The notes under the pieces were generated by a model, which made no database searches, had not been told where the DNA came from, and saw only the letters and a program-made list of their open reading frames with translations. Positions 44,135 to 52,267 of a stretch of DNA of 64,000 bases are shown here, in pieces. The DNA is taken from positions 62,001-126,000 of the forward strand of contig NZ_JHUW01000009.1 in NCBI RefSeq assembly GCF_000619825.1, read 5' to 3'. This stretch comes from Prevotella sp. MA2016 (lineage in GTDB: Bacteria; Bacteroidota; Bacteroidia; Bacteroidales; Bacteroidaceae). Position numbers and translations under genes: made by a program. Positions within the stretch are counted from its first letter, which is position 1. Each line of letters starts with the position of its first letter.

Positions 44135-46801
44135 ATGGTAAGGGGAGTGTTATCTTTTTACCTTCTTATCTTTTTCCCCTTAATGGCTTCTGCTCAGGAT
44201 AAGATTGTAAACCCAGATATCTCGTATGCCGGTACGCCACGTACCTGTGAAATCGGTGGTATCGCAGTAGAGGGTGTAGAAGGATATGAGGACTATGTAT
44301 TGGCAGGTCTCTCGGGACTGACGGTAGGTCAGGAGATTGAGTTGCCAGGCTCACAGATAACCGAAGCCGTAAAGCGCTACTGGCGTAATGGATTGTTCTC
44401 AAAGGTTCAGATTACAGCCGACTCTATCGTAGGAAGCAAGGTGTATCTGTGCATCCACCTGGGCTTGCGTCCACGTATCAAGGACATCAAATACAACGGA
44501 ATCAAGAAGGCCGAGCGCGAGGATATGGAGGCTAAGCTGGGTATGGTAAAAGGCATGAGTCTCACTCGTAATATCATCGACCGTGCTAAGATTCTGGCTA
44601 AGAAATACTTCGACGACAAGGGATACAAGAATGCTGAGATCGATATTGTGCAGCATGAGGATGCCTCAGGACAGGTAACACTGGATGTAAATATCGACAA
44701 AAAGGACAAGATGAAGGTGCGCAACCTGATTTTCGAAGGCAACGATAAGTTGAAGACGAGCAAGATTAAAGGCTCGCTGTTTGGCAAGGGTGCTTTCGGT
44801 AAGATTCATGAAGCAGGCAAGCTCACCAACTTCTTCAAAGCCAAGAAGTTTACCGACGAACGTTACAAGGAGGCCAAACAGGCTCTTATCGAGAAATATA
44901 ACGAGTTAGGTTTCCGCGACGCTACCATCATCGAAGATTCGGTTTACGCATTCGACGACAAGCACGTGAACGTGTTTGTGAAGATTGACGAAGGAGAAAA
45001 ATACTTTGTACGCAATATCACATGGGTAGGAAACACCGTGGTTACTACCGACTATCTGAATGCCGTTCTTGGTATGAAGAAGGGTGATGTATATAACCAG
45101 AAGCATATCGACAAACGTTTGAAGGAGGATGAGGATGCCGCAGGCAACTATTACTACAACAATGGTTATGTATTCTCGAATATCGACCCCGTCGAAGTGA
45201 ACATCGACGGCGACTCTATCGACATTGAGATGCGCGTTACCGAGGGTCCTCAGGCTCACCTCAACCACGTTCGCATCTACGGTAACGACCGTCTTTACGA
45301 AGAGGTTGTACGCCGTGAGCTGCGCACCAAGCCAGGCGACCTGTTCAATAAGGAAGCTCTGACACGTTCGGTTCGTGATATCGCCTCTATGGGATTCTTC
45401 GATCCTGAGAAGGTGGTACCCGATATCAAGCCAAACGTTGAGGATGGTTCGGTTGACGTGAATTGGCGCCTGGAGCAGAAGAGCAACGACCAGCTGGAGT
45501 TCTCACTCGGATGGGGACAGACAGGTATCATCGGTAAGATTGGTATCAAGTTCAACAACTTCTCTATCCGCAACCTGTTTGGTAAGAACAAGCTGCACCG
45601 TGGTATCCTGCCTTATGGTGATGGCGAGCAGCTCGGCTTCAGTTTCCAGACCAACGGTTCGTACTACAGCTCGCTGAGTGCAAACTATGGTACCAACTGG
45701 TTTGGCGGAAAGCGTCCTAACAGCCTCAATGTAGGTGTGTTCTACTCTAAGCAGAGCGATATCTCTAGTTATTATCGTAACAACGCGTTCTACAACAACT
45801 ATTCGATGTACACCTATGGTATGGGAAGCTACAACCCCTACTACATGAACTATGAGTCAATGCTTGATGATGACAAGACCATGACCGTGTTCGGAGCATC
45901 ACTTGGTTGGGGTAAGCGTCTGCGCTGGCCAGATGACTACTTCCAGTTGTCGGCACAGCTCGGTTTCTCACGCTATATGCTGCGCGATTGGAGCTACTTC
46001 TATATCCACAACGGTAACTGTAACAACATCAACATCGGTCTCACTCTGAGCCGTACTTCTACCGACAACCAGCTCTTCCCACGCCGTGGTTCAGAGTTCA
46101 TGGCATCGGTAACCGTTACACCACCTTGGTCGCTGTTCGACAATAAGGACTATAAGAATCTGGCCAAGAACTCTAACTCATCTACCTACGAGGACGAGTT
46201 GCAGGATGTTTACCGCTGGATTGAGTATCACAAATGGAAGTTCAAGAGCCGCACCTTTACAGCCCTCACAAACGGTCAGAAGTGCTTCGTGCTGATGACT
46301 CGTGTAGAGATGGGACTGCTGGGCAGCTACAACAAGGATAAGCGCTCACCATTCGAGACCTTCTATGTGGGTGGTGATGGTATGAGTGGCTATTCATACG
46401 GCTATTCTGAGGAGACCATCGGTCTGCGTGGTTACGAAAATGGTTCGCTCTCTTACTCTTCGGCCTACGAGACCATGATGAAGGGCGGCACCATCTCATC
46501 TTACAACTCATACGCCTACGACCGATTCACCCTGGAACTGCGCTACCCCTTCATGCTGGGTAACACCACCATCTATGGTCTTGGATTCCTGGAGGGTGGT
46601 AATGCATGGGCCAGCGCTAAAGACTTCAACCCATTCAAGATGAAGCGTTCTGCAGGTATCGGTGTACGTATCTTCCTGCCAATGGTAGGTTTGATGGGTA
46701 TCGACTGGGCATACGGTTTCGACAATGTATATACCAGCCAGTATGGCGCTCAGAAGCGAGGCGGAAGCAACTTCCACTTCATTCTCGGACAGGAATTCTA
46801 A
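44135..46801 (+). CDS. bamA: Outer-membrane protein assembly factor BamA
   Basis: About 888 residues from ATG 44135; a GTG at 44126 would add three residues. Signal peptide ends MASAQ. Residues ~25-420 carry the POTRA repeats (ISYAGTPRTCEIGGIAVEGVEG, IKDIKYNGIKKAEREDMEAK, VRNITWVGNTVVTTDYLNA, LNHVRIYGNDRLYEEVVRRE). The C-terminal ~450 residues form the 16-strand Omp85 barrel with the lid-loop motif region GLRGYENG, ending in FHFILGQEF with terminal Phe. Inserts barrel proteins into the outer membrane. The chaperone genes ompH follow directly. Confidence 0.95.
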   Translation: MVRGVLSFYLLIFFPLMASAQDKIVNPDISYAGTPRTCEIGGIAVEGVEGYEDYVLAGLSGLTVGQEIELPGSQITEAVKRYWRNGLFSKVQITADSIVGSKVYLCIHLGLRPRIKDIKYNGIKKAEREDMEAKLGMVKGMSLTRNIIDRAKILAKKYFDDKGYKNAEIDIVQHEDASGQVTLDVNIDKKDKMKVRNLIFEGNDKLKTSKIKGSLFGKGAFGKIHEAGKLTNFFKAKKFTDERYKEAKQALIEKYNELGFRDATIIEDSVYAFDDKHVNVFVKIDEGEKYFVRNITWVGNTVVTTDYLNAVLGMKKGDVYNQKHIDKRLKEDEDAAGNYYYNNGYVFSNIDPVEVNIDGDSIDIEMRVTEGPQAHLNHVRIYGNDRLYEEVVRRELRTKPGDLFNKEALTRSVRDIASMGFFDPEKVVPDIKPNVEDGSVDVNWRLEQKSNDQLEFSLGWGQTGIIGKIGIKFNNFSIRNLFGKNKLHRGILPYGDGEQLGFSFQTNGSYYSSLSANYGTNWFGGKRPNSLNVGVFYSKQSDISSYYRNNAFYNNYSMYTYGMGSYNPYYMNYESMLDDDKTMTVFGASLGWGKRLRWPDDYFQLSAQLGFSRYMLRDWSYFYIHNGNCNNINIGLTLSRTSTDNQLFPRRGSEFMASVTVTPPWSLFDNKDYKNLAKNSNSSTYEDELQDVYRWIEYHKWKFKSRTFTALTNGQKCFVLMTRVEMGLLGSYNKDKRSPFETFYVGGDGMSGYSYGYSEETIGLRGYENGSLSYSSAYETMMKGGTISSYNSYAYDRFTLELRYPFMLGNTTIYGLGFLEGGNAWASAKDFNPFKMKRSAGIGVRIFLPMVGLMGIDWAYGFDNVYTSQYGAQKRGGSNFHFILGQEF

Positions 46802-46825
46802 GTGTAATTAAAAGTGTAGATAGTT

Positions 46826-47341
46826 ATGAAGAAATTGATTATTTGTGCACTTTGTGCCATCTGCGGTTTCACAAGCATCAGCGCCCAGAAGGTGGCTGTG
46901 ATCGACATGGAGTATATCCTGAAGAATATACCAGCCTACGAGCGTGCTAACGAACAGTTAGGTCAGGTATCTAAGCAGTGGCAGGCAGAGGTGGACGCCT
47001 TGAATGCCGAGGCTCAAACCCTCTACAAGAACTATCAGAACGAAGTGGTATTCCTCTCAAAAGAGCAGAAGAAGACTAAGCAGGATGCTATCGTCAACAA
47101 GGAGAAGCAGGCTGCCGAACTGAAGAAGCACTACTTCGGTCCAGAAGGTGAACTCTTCAAGAAGCGCACAGCCTTGATGACCCCTATCCAGGAAGAGGTT
47201 TACAATGCCGTAAAAGACATTGCCGATCTGCGTGGTTATCAGCTTGTACTCGATCGTACCAGTGAGGCTGGCATCATCTTCAGCTCACCCAAGATCGACA
47301 TCTCATCTGAGGTGCTCCGCAAACTGGGATACACAAATTGA
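46826..47341 (+). CDS. OmpH/Skp-family periplasmic chaperone, copy 1
   Basis: 171 residues. Signal peptide MKKLIICALCAICGFTSISAQ; mature start KVAVIDMEYILKNIPAYERA is the OmpH opening, followed by a long charged coiled-coil (~50-115) and a C-terminal strand region YQLVLDRTSEAGIIFSSPKIDIS. Holds unfolded outer-membrane proteins on the way to BamA, encoded 24 bp upstream. Confidence 0.93.
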   Translation: MKKLIICALCAICGFTSISAQKVAVIDMEYILKNIPAYERANEQLGQVSKQWQAEVDALNAEAQTLYKNYQNEVVFLSKEQKKTKQDAIVNKEKQAAELKKHYFGPEGELFKKRTALMTPIQEEVYNAVKDIADLRGYQLVLDRTSEAGIIFSSPKIDISSEVLRKLGYTN

Positions 47342-47384
47342 TAATTGATAATTGACAATTGATAATTTAAAAACTTATAATAAT

Positions 47385-47888
47385 ATGAAGAAATTTATCA
47401 TCTGCGCAATTTGCGCACTTTGCGGTATCAGCACCGCTAATGCACAGGGCAAGTTCGGCCATGTGAACACCCAGGAGATCATGCAGGCCATGCCTGAGTT
47501 CACCAAAGCCCAGAACGAGATCAAAGCCCTGCAGGACCAGTATGAGGCCGACCTGAAGAGCATGCAGGACGAGCTGCAGAAAAAGGGTGAGGCTTTCGAG
47601 AAAGAGCAGGCTTCTCTGCCCGAGAACATCAAGCAGCGCCGCCAGCAGGAGCTCCAGGACATGTATCAGAAGATTCAGCAGAGCTATCAGGACAACCAGC
47701 AGGCACTGCAGAAAGCTTCAGCTGAGAAGATGCAGGCCATCCAGACCAAGATTCTCGATGCCATCAAGGCTGTAGGTCAGACTGGTCAGTATGTTTACAT
47801 TATGGAGAACAACTCGCTGCCTTACATCAGCACTACCCTCTCTACTGATGTAACTGCTCAGGTTAAGACCAAACTCGGTCTGAAGTAA
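47385..47888 (+). CDS. OmpH/Skp-family periplasmic chaperone, copy 2
   Basis: 167 residues from ATG 47385; an in-frame start at 47352 lies in the AATTGATAATT spacer. Signal peptide MKKFIICAICALCGISTANAQ is nearly the same as that of the preceding gene. Mature region GKFGHVNTQEIMQAMPEFTK, a Gln/Lys/Glu-rich coiled-coil ~45-120, and the C-terminal VYIMENNSLPYISTTLSTDV. Tandem OmpH genes after bamA are common in Bacteroidota. Confidence 0.93.
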   Translation: MKKFIICAICALCGISTANAQGKFGHVNTQEIMQAMPEFTKAQNEIKALQDQYEADLKSMQDELQKKGEAFEKEQASLPENIKQRRQQELQDMYQKIQQSYQDNQQALQKASAEKMQAIQTKILDAIKAVGQTGQYVYIMENNSLPYISTTLSTDVTAQVKTKLGLK

Positions 47889-47923
47889 TCAAACGAATAG
47901 TATAATAACAAAATCACACCACC

Positions 47924-48439
47924 ATGAAACGATTCCTCGTACTTCTTGTGGCATTCGTATCGCTCCACGCTTTTGCACAGGACGATGCCACACCATCTGT
48001 TAAGTTTGGCTACCTTAGCTATCAGGCTGCCATCCAGTCGATGGCTGATTACAACTTGGTACAGCAAAGACTGACCGACTTGAAGAATCAGTATCAGGCT
48101 GAAGCCAAGCGCGTAGAAGACGAATTCAACAGGAAGTACGAGGAGTTTCTTGATGGACAGCGCGACTTCCCAAAGAGTATTCTGCAGAAACGTCAGAGTG
48201 AACTGCAGGAACTGATGGAGAAGAACATCAACTTTAAGAACAGCAGTCGCCAACAGCTGGCCGAAGCCGAAACAGAGGCTTTTTCACCACTCTATGCCAA
48301 GCTTAATGCCGTACTTGCTGCAATCGGACAAGATAGGGGCTATGCATTCATTCTCGACACCGATGTAAAGGCCTTACCTTTTATCAACCCCGACATGGGC
48401 GAAGACATCAATGATATCGTAAAGGATGCTCTCAAGTAA
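47924..48439 (+). CDS. OmpH/Skp-family periplasmic chaperone, copy 3
   Basis: 171 residues. Signal peptide MKRFLVLLVAFVSLHAFAQ, mature VKFGYLSYQAAIQSMADYNL, coiled-coil ~50-115 and C-terminal FILDTDVKALPFINPDMGED. The third OmpH-like gene in a row and the most divergent. Its last 14 nt overlap the murI start (ATGCTCTCAAGTAA), so the two are translationally linked. Confidence 0.9.
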   Translation: MKRFLVLLVAFVSLHAFAQDDATPSVKFGYLSYQAAIQSMADYNLVQQRLTDLKNQYQAEAKRVEDEFNRKYEEFLDGQRDFPKSILQKRQSELQELMEKNINFKNSSRQQLAEAETEAFSPLYAKLNAVLAAIGQDRGYAFILDTDVKALPFINPDMGEDINDIVKDALK

Positions 48440-49259
48440 TCCCGGACCAATTGGAATCTTCGACAGTGGTTACGGCGGACTCACCATCCTACATGGAATC
48501 CGTCAGCTGCTACCCGAATACGATTATCTTTATTTGGGCGACAATGCCCGTGCACCTTATGGACCACGTTCGTTTGATGTGGTCTATGAGTTTACACGAC
48601 AGGCTGTAGTCAAACTCTTCGAGATGGGTTGCCACCTCGTCATTCTGGGCTGTAATACAGCCTCAGCCAAAGCATTGCGCACCATACAGCAGAACGACCT
48701 GCCACAGATAGACCCTGAGCGCCGTGTGCTGGGCGTCATCCGTCCTACTGCCGAAATTATCGGTTCGCTCACCACCTCACGCCATGTGGGCGTATTAGCC
48801 ACCGAAGGTACTATCAAGAGCGAGAGCTACGACCTGGAGATACGCAAGCTCAGTCCTGACATTCAGGTATCGGGTGTGGCCTGTCCGTTCTGGGTACCGC
48901 TGGTAGAGTACAACGAGGCCGATTCGCCTGGTGCCGACTACTTCGTAAAAAAACGCATCGATGAAATCATGCGCAAGGACCCAGCCATCGACACCATTAT
49001 CCTGGGCTGCACCCACTATCCCCTACTCATGCCTAAGATACTGAAGTATCTGCCAGCAGGCGTACGGGTTGTTCCGCAGGGTGAATATGTGGCTGAGAGT
49101 CTGAAAAACTATCTCGAACGCCACCCCAACATGGAGCAGCATTGCTCAAAGCATGCAAGCGTTCATTACCTGACAACAGAGAACCCACAGAAGTTCCAGG
49201 AACAAGCCCAGATATTCCTCCACGAGCCCGTAGAGGTAGAGAACATCACACTAGGATAG
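48426..49259 (+). CDS. murI: Glutamate racemase
   Basis: 277 residues. Supplies D-glutamate for peptidoglycan. Motifs: PIGIFDSGYGGLTIL near the N-terminus, YLGDNARAPYGPRS, LVILGCNTASAKALR (first catalytic Cys) and IILGCTHYPLLMPKI (second catalytic Cys). Overlaps ompH copy 3 by 14 nt and is followed six bases later by an M6 protease gene. Confidence 0.96.
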   Translation: MLSSNPGPIGIFDSGYGGLTILHGIRQLLPEYDYLYLGDNARAPYGPRSFDVVYEFTRQAVVKLFEMGCHLVILGCNTASAKALRTIQQNDLPQIDPERRVLGVIRPTAEIIGSLTTSRHVGVLATEGTIKSESYDLEIRKLSPDIQVSGVACPFWVPLVEYNEADSPGADYFVKKRIDEIMRKDPAIDTIILGCTHYPLLMPKILKYLPAGVRVVPQGEYVAESLKNYLERHPNMEQHCSKHASVHYLTTENPQKFQEQAQIFLHEPVEVENITLG

Positions 49260-49265
49260 ACGAAG

Positions 49266-50726
49266 ATGAAACGAGTTATCCAAACCATACTCTTACTGCT
49301 ACTGGTTGTCAGCGCTGCTGCTGATGACAGTATCAGATTGCGCAGTTGCAACATCCGCAATAACACACAACGCGCCTTAACACGTAGTGTAAAGCAAAAC
49401 AGAAGCGTCTCATATATTGGCCATAAAAGACAACTGGTAGTTCTGGCAGCTTTTGCTGACGTAAGTTTTGTAGACCCGAATCCACTACAGCTTTGGGGCA
49501 GGATCTTTAATGAAGAGGGATTTGCTGAGGACCAATTTATAGGTTCTGTACACGATTATTTCTACGATCAGAGCTACGGAAAGTTAAATTTACAGTTCGA
49601 CCTGCAATATGTGAGGTTAAACAGCAAGTGTGCGAAATATGCCAGTACAGCTAAAAACGATGATAATTCACAATATCTTGTTTACGACATTGTGGATTCT
49701 CTAACCAACAGAGGGAATATAGACTGGTCAACATACGACTGGGATGATGATGGAAATATCGACCAGATTATCATCATCTATGCTGGCAAAGGACAGAATG
49801 ATGGTGGTGGCACGAATACCATCTGGCCGCACCATAGTTTCCTGACTTGGCACACTGGAGGTCACACAAAAAACGTAACCAGCGGTGGGAAAGACTACAT
49901 AATAAACAGATACTGCTGTATTCAGGAAAGAAAAAACACGAATAGCTACGGTTCCTTTGGCACAATATGTCATGAATACAGCCACTGTTTCAATTTGCCA
50001 GATATATATGCAGGCAAGAGCATCATAGAATATTGGGACCTGATGGATGCTGGCAACTATAATGCCGACGGATTCAAGCCATGCAACTACTCTGCTTTCG
50101 AACGAATGCTTATGGGATGGATAGATATTCAAGAGCTGACGACCGCTGAAGAGATCAATAACATACCAGCCTTGTCTGATGAACCCAAGGCCTATCTCGT
50201 GCGCAATGACGGTTACTCTAATGAATTCTATATCATAGAAAACCGCCAAAAGAAAGGTTGGGATGCAAATCTGCCAGGAAGCGGCCTCGTCATATTCCAC
50301 ATCGATTATGATAAGACACTCTGGGATAATTTAGCAAACATAAATGCAAATTATCTGCGCTACACGATTATCCCAGCCAACAACAATAGTAATGTATCAG
50401 GACAAAGTGGATGGGCGTACCCTTATGTAGCCAACGACTCGCTAACAAACCTGTCGGTGCCCGCAGCAGAACTAATCCATCCAAACACCGACAACTCACT
50501 ACTGATGTCGAAACCTATTACCAAGATGCGTGTAGTGAACGGACTGGCAAGTTTCCATTTCATGGACAGCACACCAACGGGCATCAGTACCACGACGCCA
50601 CAATCAGACAAACCAGAAGCTATCTACGATCTATATGGCCGACGAATCAACGCTAGCGAAGTAAAGTCGGGCCTATATATCATCAAATACAAAAACGGAG
50701 AAACGAAGAAAGTGGTTTTCAACTAA
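49266..50726 (+). CDS. Secreted M6-family metalloprotease with T9SS-like tail
   Basis: 486 residues. Signal peptide ~1-20. Residues ~55-440 are an M6 (immune inhibitor A type) peptidase domain with zinc motif HEYSH at 236-240 followed by CFNLPD, and downstream WDLMDAGNYN like the M6 met-turn region. The last ~40 residues (AIYDLYGRRINASEVKSGLY, then IIKYKNGETKKVVFN) resemble the type A sorting domain of type IX secretion cargo in Prevotella. Likely surface or extracellular protease. Base composition is AT-richer than murI upstream. Next to the truncated recombinase gene. Confidence 0.87.
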   Translation: MKRVIQTILLLLLVVSAAADDSIRLRSCNIRNNTQRALTRSVKQNRSVSYIGHKRQLVVLAAFADVSFVDPNPLQLWGRIFNEEGFAEDQFIGSVHDYFYDQSYGKLNLQFDLQYVRLNSKCAKYASTAKNDDNSQYLVYDIVDSLTNRGNIDWSTYDWDDDGNIDQIIIIYAGKGQNDGGGTNTIWPHHSFLTWHTGGHTKNVTSGGKDYIINRYCCIQERKNTNSYGSFGTICHEYSHCFNLPDIYAGKSIIEYWDLMDAGNYNADGFKPCNYSAFERMLMGWIDIQELTTAEEINNIPALSDEPKAYLVRNDGYSNEFYIIENRQKKGWDANLPGSGLVIFHIDYDKTLWDNLANINANYLRYTIIPANNNSNVSGQSGWAYPYVANDSLTNLSVPAAELIHPNTDNSLLMSKPITKMRVVNGLASFHFMDSTPTGISTTTPQSDKPEAIYDLYGRRINASEVKSGLYIIKYKNGETKKVVFN

Positions 50727-50729
50727 ACC

Positions 50730-51277
50730 TCAGTCTTGCTGATGCTTCATGTTTCTAGGGTGGTGCTCCAAGATTTCTTGGCGCAGGGTTGAGGTATCTA
50801 TATGGGTATAGATTTCTGTGGTGCCAATATTCTCATGTCCTAAAAGGGCTTGAATAAAACGCAAGTCGGCACCACCCTCAAGCAGAGCAGTAGCAAAAGA
50901 GTGGCGAAGTGTGTGAGGCGAGATAGTCTTCTGTATGCCAGCCTCCTTAGCCTGAGCTTTAATCATAATCAGAATCATAGTACGCGTAAGATGAGCCCCA
51001 CGGCGATTCAGAAACACATAATCCTCCTCGCCTGGTTTGATATTCATCAGTTGGCGATCATCAAACCAGTAACCCAGTTCTTGAATGGCCTTTGGCGAGA
51101 TGGGTACTAAACGTTCCTTAGAGCCTTTACCCAATACACGGACATACTCCTCGTCGAGATATAAATCGGACAACTTCAAGTTTACAAGTTCACTAACACG
51201 AAGTCCACACGAAAAGAGCACCTCAATGATAGCACGATTACGATGTCCCTCCCACTTAGAGAGATCGATACTAGCTT
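50730..51277 (-). pseudogene. Truncated tyrosine recombinase (xerC/D-like) fragment
   Basis: Encodes only the catalytic half (from SIDLSKWEGHRNRA) of a recombinase whose full copy is at 60788-61693; the N-terminal core-binding domain is missing. R, K, HxxR, H and Y catalytic residues are still present. Bases 50758-51277 align without gaps to 60810-61329. By hand count 50758-51068 differs at one position, whereas 51069-51277 differs at about forty of 209, mostly third codon positions. Homology stops abruptly at 51277, where an inverted-repeat element begins. An internal GTG could start a 163-residue product, but function is doubtful. Confidence 0.85.
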
Positions 51278-51396
51278 TGAGAGATTCTCTTTATCCCTCC
51301 CTTCATCCCTCCAATTAGTACCATCTGAATCATTGTGAAGTGGAGACCACATGAGAGATTAGGGAGAGATAAGGGAGGGATGCGGAGAATCTCTCA
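51278..51396. mobile_element. 119-bp inverted-repeat element, MITE-like candidate
   Basis: Outer arms TGAGAGATTCTC (51278-51289) and GAGAATCTCTCA (51385-51396) are exact complements. Pairing continues inward (TTTATCCCTCCCTT against AAGGGAGGGATGCG, three mismatches). The interior has no ORF. It starts exactly where xer homology ends. No target-site duplication could be defined, so a decayed or hairpin-type element is also possible. Confidence 0.5.
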
Positions 51397-51573
51397 GTCC
51401 GGTAAACGACTATGTATAAAGCACTTACATAAAATTATTGAGAGATGAGAGTTTTTTCGCTTGTGTCTATCGATTCAGTACGACAACAGAATTATCGTCT
51501 ACTTTTTCAGTTAATAAAGAGAAAAAATGTCTAGTGAAATCAGGAAAAGTCAACCAACAAGGGTGCGAAAAAT

Positions 51574-51633
51574 GTTCCCAAGTTGGGAACATTTGCTTCC
51601 CAGGTTGGGAACGAAACATTCCCAACCTGGGAA
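51574..51633. promoter_or_regulatory. Array of three palindromic sites on a 22-bp period
   Basis: TTCCCAAGTTGGGAA (51575-51589), TTCCCAGGTTGGGAA (51597-51611) and TTCCCAACCTGGGAA (51619-51633) share the arms TTCCCA/TGGGAA. Their centres are exactly 22 bp apart, about two helical turns, so bound dimers would lie on one face of the DNA. Looks like a repressor operator array or an iteron-like set. No regulator gene is adjacent. Confidence 0.7.
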
Positions 51634-51767
51634 TAATACAGAAGAAAAACTGTTTGTCAGACTTAAGCCAAATCAATTATACGCCATTCATTTTAACATT
51701 AGTTATTAAATAATCCAAAAAATTAGTAGTTTTCCAAGAAATAAATTGATATTATGAGAAAATTACG

Positions 51768-51775
51768 TATATTTG
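51768..51775 (+). promoter_or_regulatory. Promoter -7 box of the structured RNA region
   Basis: TATATTTG followed by GCAG, the usual Bacteroidota form, ~490 bases before the WG-repeat gene ATG. Confidence 0.65.
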
Positions 51776-51781
51776 CAGTTG

Positions 51782-52195
51782 ACTACTTGTTGTCTGACGC
51801 CAAATGATATAGCCGAACGTATTCAGCAAATCACATCGCAAAAGACAAACCACACCAAGCCAAGAGAGGCCTGCATCCCCAAATGGAACGTAGCAGGTGT
51901 GGTACGAGATAGTCACGACATATTAAAAAAGGCGTTTGCAAAGCGCTTTGTTTTGACGTGTAGAAACTTCGCAACTTTCTGGAATTGTCAGAACACAGCA
52001 ACAGCAGATGTCCTCGGGATTGTATATAGGAATCCCCTATTTTCTTTCGTCTCAAGTAAATTGAGGTGATTGAGAAGGGGAGGATTATATTCATATCGGC
52101 GTGGGCTTCAGCGTTGCTCGTTCAACAATTCCGGGCAATGCGAAGGCCTCTACACGTGGGACGAGCGACATGCAGAGTTCCCACGCTTTCTTTTT
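51782..52195 (+). ncRNA. Candidate long structured leader/ncRNA
   Basis: About 410 nt between a -7 box and a terminator-like hairpin. The 3' part folds as nested stems: GCGTGGG (52099-52105) with CCCACGC (52180-52186), and inside it GTTGCTCGTT (52113-52122) with GACGAGCGAC (52160-52169, two G-T pairs), followed by TTTCTTTTT. Two overlapping frames give short unlike peptides (98 and 62 codons) without good start context. I have the impression of similar sequence recurring in Bacteroidales genomes but cannot verify it. It may be an independent RNA or the leader of the envelope operon that follows. Confidence 0.5.
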
Positions 52196-52267
52196 ATGTC
52201 GAAAATAGTCAATAGTAACGATTTTAAAGCAGTCGAATCTGGGACTATAGACTGGTAGACAAAAATT

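Noticed and set aside
51574..51633. Palindromic array as a CRISPR.
   Set aside because: Only three 15-bp units with 7-bp gaps; far too short for spacers, and no cas genes are present.
51438..51713. 91-codon ORF across the palindromic array.
   Set aside because: Composition is explained by the palindromes, there is no ribosome-binding context or family resemblance, and the minus strand is equally open.
51773..52258. 98- and 62-codon ORFs in the structured RNA region.
   Set aside because: Weak start context and overlap with clear stem pairs and a terminator; conserved RNA is a simpler reading, though peptides cannot be fully excluded.
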